A stretch of 5,279 nt of DNA from Azohydromonas lata NBRC 102462 (GTDB lineage: Bacteria; Pseudomonadota; Gammaproteobacteria; Burkholderiales; Burkholderiaceae_C). The notes under the pieces were generated by a model. That model was not told the DNA's origin and did no database searches. It saw only the letters and a program-made list of their open reading frames with translations. Shown here piece by piece: positions 4,720 through 5,279 of the stretch (its first letter is position 1; every line of letters starts with the position of its first letter). The position numbers and the translations under genes are program-made. The stretch spans positions 1-5,279 of the forward strand of contig CAMCTE010000195.1 in assembly GCA_945878385.1 (NCBI GenBank), given 5' to 3'.

Positions 4720-5251
4720 CGTGGTCACGGGGGCTTGGGGCATCAAGGGTGGCCTGCGAATCAAACCATTTTCAACCGACCCGCAGGCCCTGTTTTCAAC
4801 CAAGCGCTGGTACTGGCAACCGCCGGATGGCTTGCCCGCTGCGCAGGCCCAGCGCTTGAGCGTGCTGGAGCAACCGCTGCGCGTGGCTTCGGCCCGCGAG
4901 CAAGGCGACAGCCTGGTGGCCCTGGTGCAAGACCTCAGCGACCGCGATGTGGCGCAGGCGTGCAAGGGCTTGCGCCTGTTCGTGCGGCGCAGCAGCTTTC
5001 CCACGGCCGAGGAGGGCGAGTACTACTGGGTAGACCTCATCGGCCTGGAAGTCTTCAACCGCCAGGAAGAGCGCCTGGGTATGGTGGCCGGGCTGATGCA
5101 GACAGGCCCGCATTCGGTGCTGCGCATCGAAGCTCTTGATCCCCAGACGGGCACGACCATCGAGCGGCTGGTGCCCTTCGTGGACGCATTCGTGGATGAG
5201 GTCGATCTGCCGCATAAGCGCATCCGGGTCGATTGGGGTCTGGACGATTGA
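4664..5251 (+). CDS. rimM: Ribosome maturation factor RimM
   Basis: This 195-residue protein binds the 30S subunit, contacts S19 and helps mature the 16S rRNA head. The N-terminal barrel carries VEVGVVTGAWGIKGGLRIKPF at 16-36, the family hallmark. YYWVDLIGLEVFN at 120-132 opens the C-terminal PRC-barrel, which ends in LVPFVDAFVDEVDLPHKRIRVDW at 169-191. The length is slightly above the E. coli protein (182), mainly through a short N-terminal extension. The ATG at 4664 was chosen as the first ATG before the conserved barrel; a GTG at 4577 would run through the terminator hairpin and is rejected. No Shine-Dalgarno precedes the start; instead the sequence CACCTCC, identical to the 16S anti-Shine-Dalgarno, is present. 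rimM has no visible promoter of its own, so it likely depends on read-through from rpsP. It is followed after 12 bases by trmD. Confidence 0.95.
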   Translation: MAAETLNENTWPDDAVEVGVVTGAWGIKGGLRIKPFSTDPQALFSTKRWYWQPPDGLPAAQAQRLSVLEQPLRVASAREQGDSLVALVQDLSDRDVAQACKGLRLFVRRSSFPTAEEGEYYWVDLIGLEVFNRQEERLGMVAGLMQTGPHSVLRIEALDPQTGTTIERLVPFVDAFVDEVDLPHKRIRVDWGLDD

Positions 5252-5263
5252 ACGGGGTGGGGC

Positions 5264-5279
5264 ATGCCGCGCTTTGACG
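5264..5279 (+). CDS. trmD: tRNA (guanine-N1-)-methyltransferase TrmD, first codons only
   Basis: Only ATG CCG CGC TTT GAC and one more base are in the window, encoding MPRFD. TrmD proteins commonly begin M-x-FDV or MRFDV, and trmD normally follows rimM, so the identity rests on position plus five residues. A G-rich GGGGTGGGG stretch at 5254-5262 just before the ATG can serve as ribosome binding site. TrmD methylates G37 of tRNAs to prevent frameshifting. Confidence 0.7.

Overview
The window looks like chromosomal core DNA from a GC-rich betaproteobacterium, most likely order Burkholderiales and perhaps near Comamonadaceae. I infer this from protein similarity, strong GC bias at third codon positions, and the gene order hda / HAD-IB phosphatase / pcnB / folK together with rpsP / rimM / trmD. 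No mobile element, CRISPR array, rRNA or tRNA is visible. No stretch over 300 bases lacks a gene; the longest gap is the 194-base divergent region 4104-4297.

Region 1 (1-3036, + strand) is a tightly packed run: the 3' end of hda (control of DnaA), a HAD-IB phosphatase, pcnB (poly(A) polymerase I, RNA decay) and folK (folate synthesis). hda/HAD and HAD/pcnB each join by an ATGA overlap with no clear ribosome binding site. pcnB and folK appear to overlap by 17 bases. This pattern suggests translational coupling along one mRNA.

Region 2 (3061-4103, - strand) holds two coupled genes: a GNAT acetyltransferase of the phosphinothricin/methionine sulfoximine type, followed through an ATGA overlap by a small TM2-like membrane protein. 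Its 3' end converges on folK with 24 bases between the stops and no clear terminator.

Region 3 (about 4133-5279, + strand) is the start of the ribosomal-protein/tRNA-modification operon: rpsP (S16), rimM (16S maturation) and the first codons of trmD (tRNA m1G37 methyltransferase). A perfect TATAAT box lies in the divergent gap. The rpsP leader is about 150 bases and contains a perfect 8-bp GC hairpin. Between rpsP and rimM sits a textbook intrinsic terminator, and the rimM start is bracketed by a perfect 10-bp long-range inverted complement. Together these suggest that rimM and trmD are held well below rpsP, which is the expression ratio known from E. coli but apparently reached here partly by a different device.

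I see no wholly new system. The points that deserve follow-up are regulatory: the operon-internal terminator, the predicted rimM start-site helix, the rpsP leader hairpin and the symmetric -10 element shared by divergent genes.
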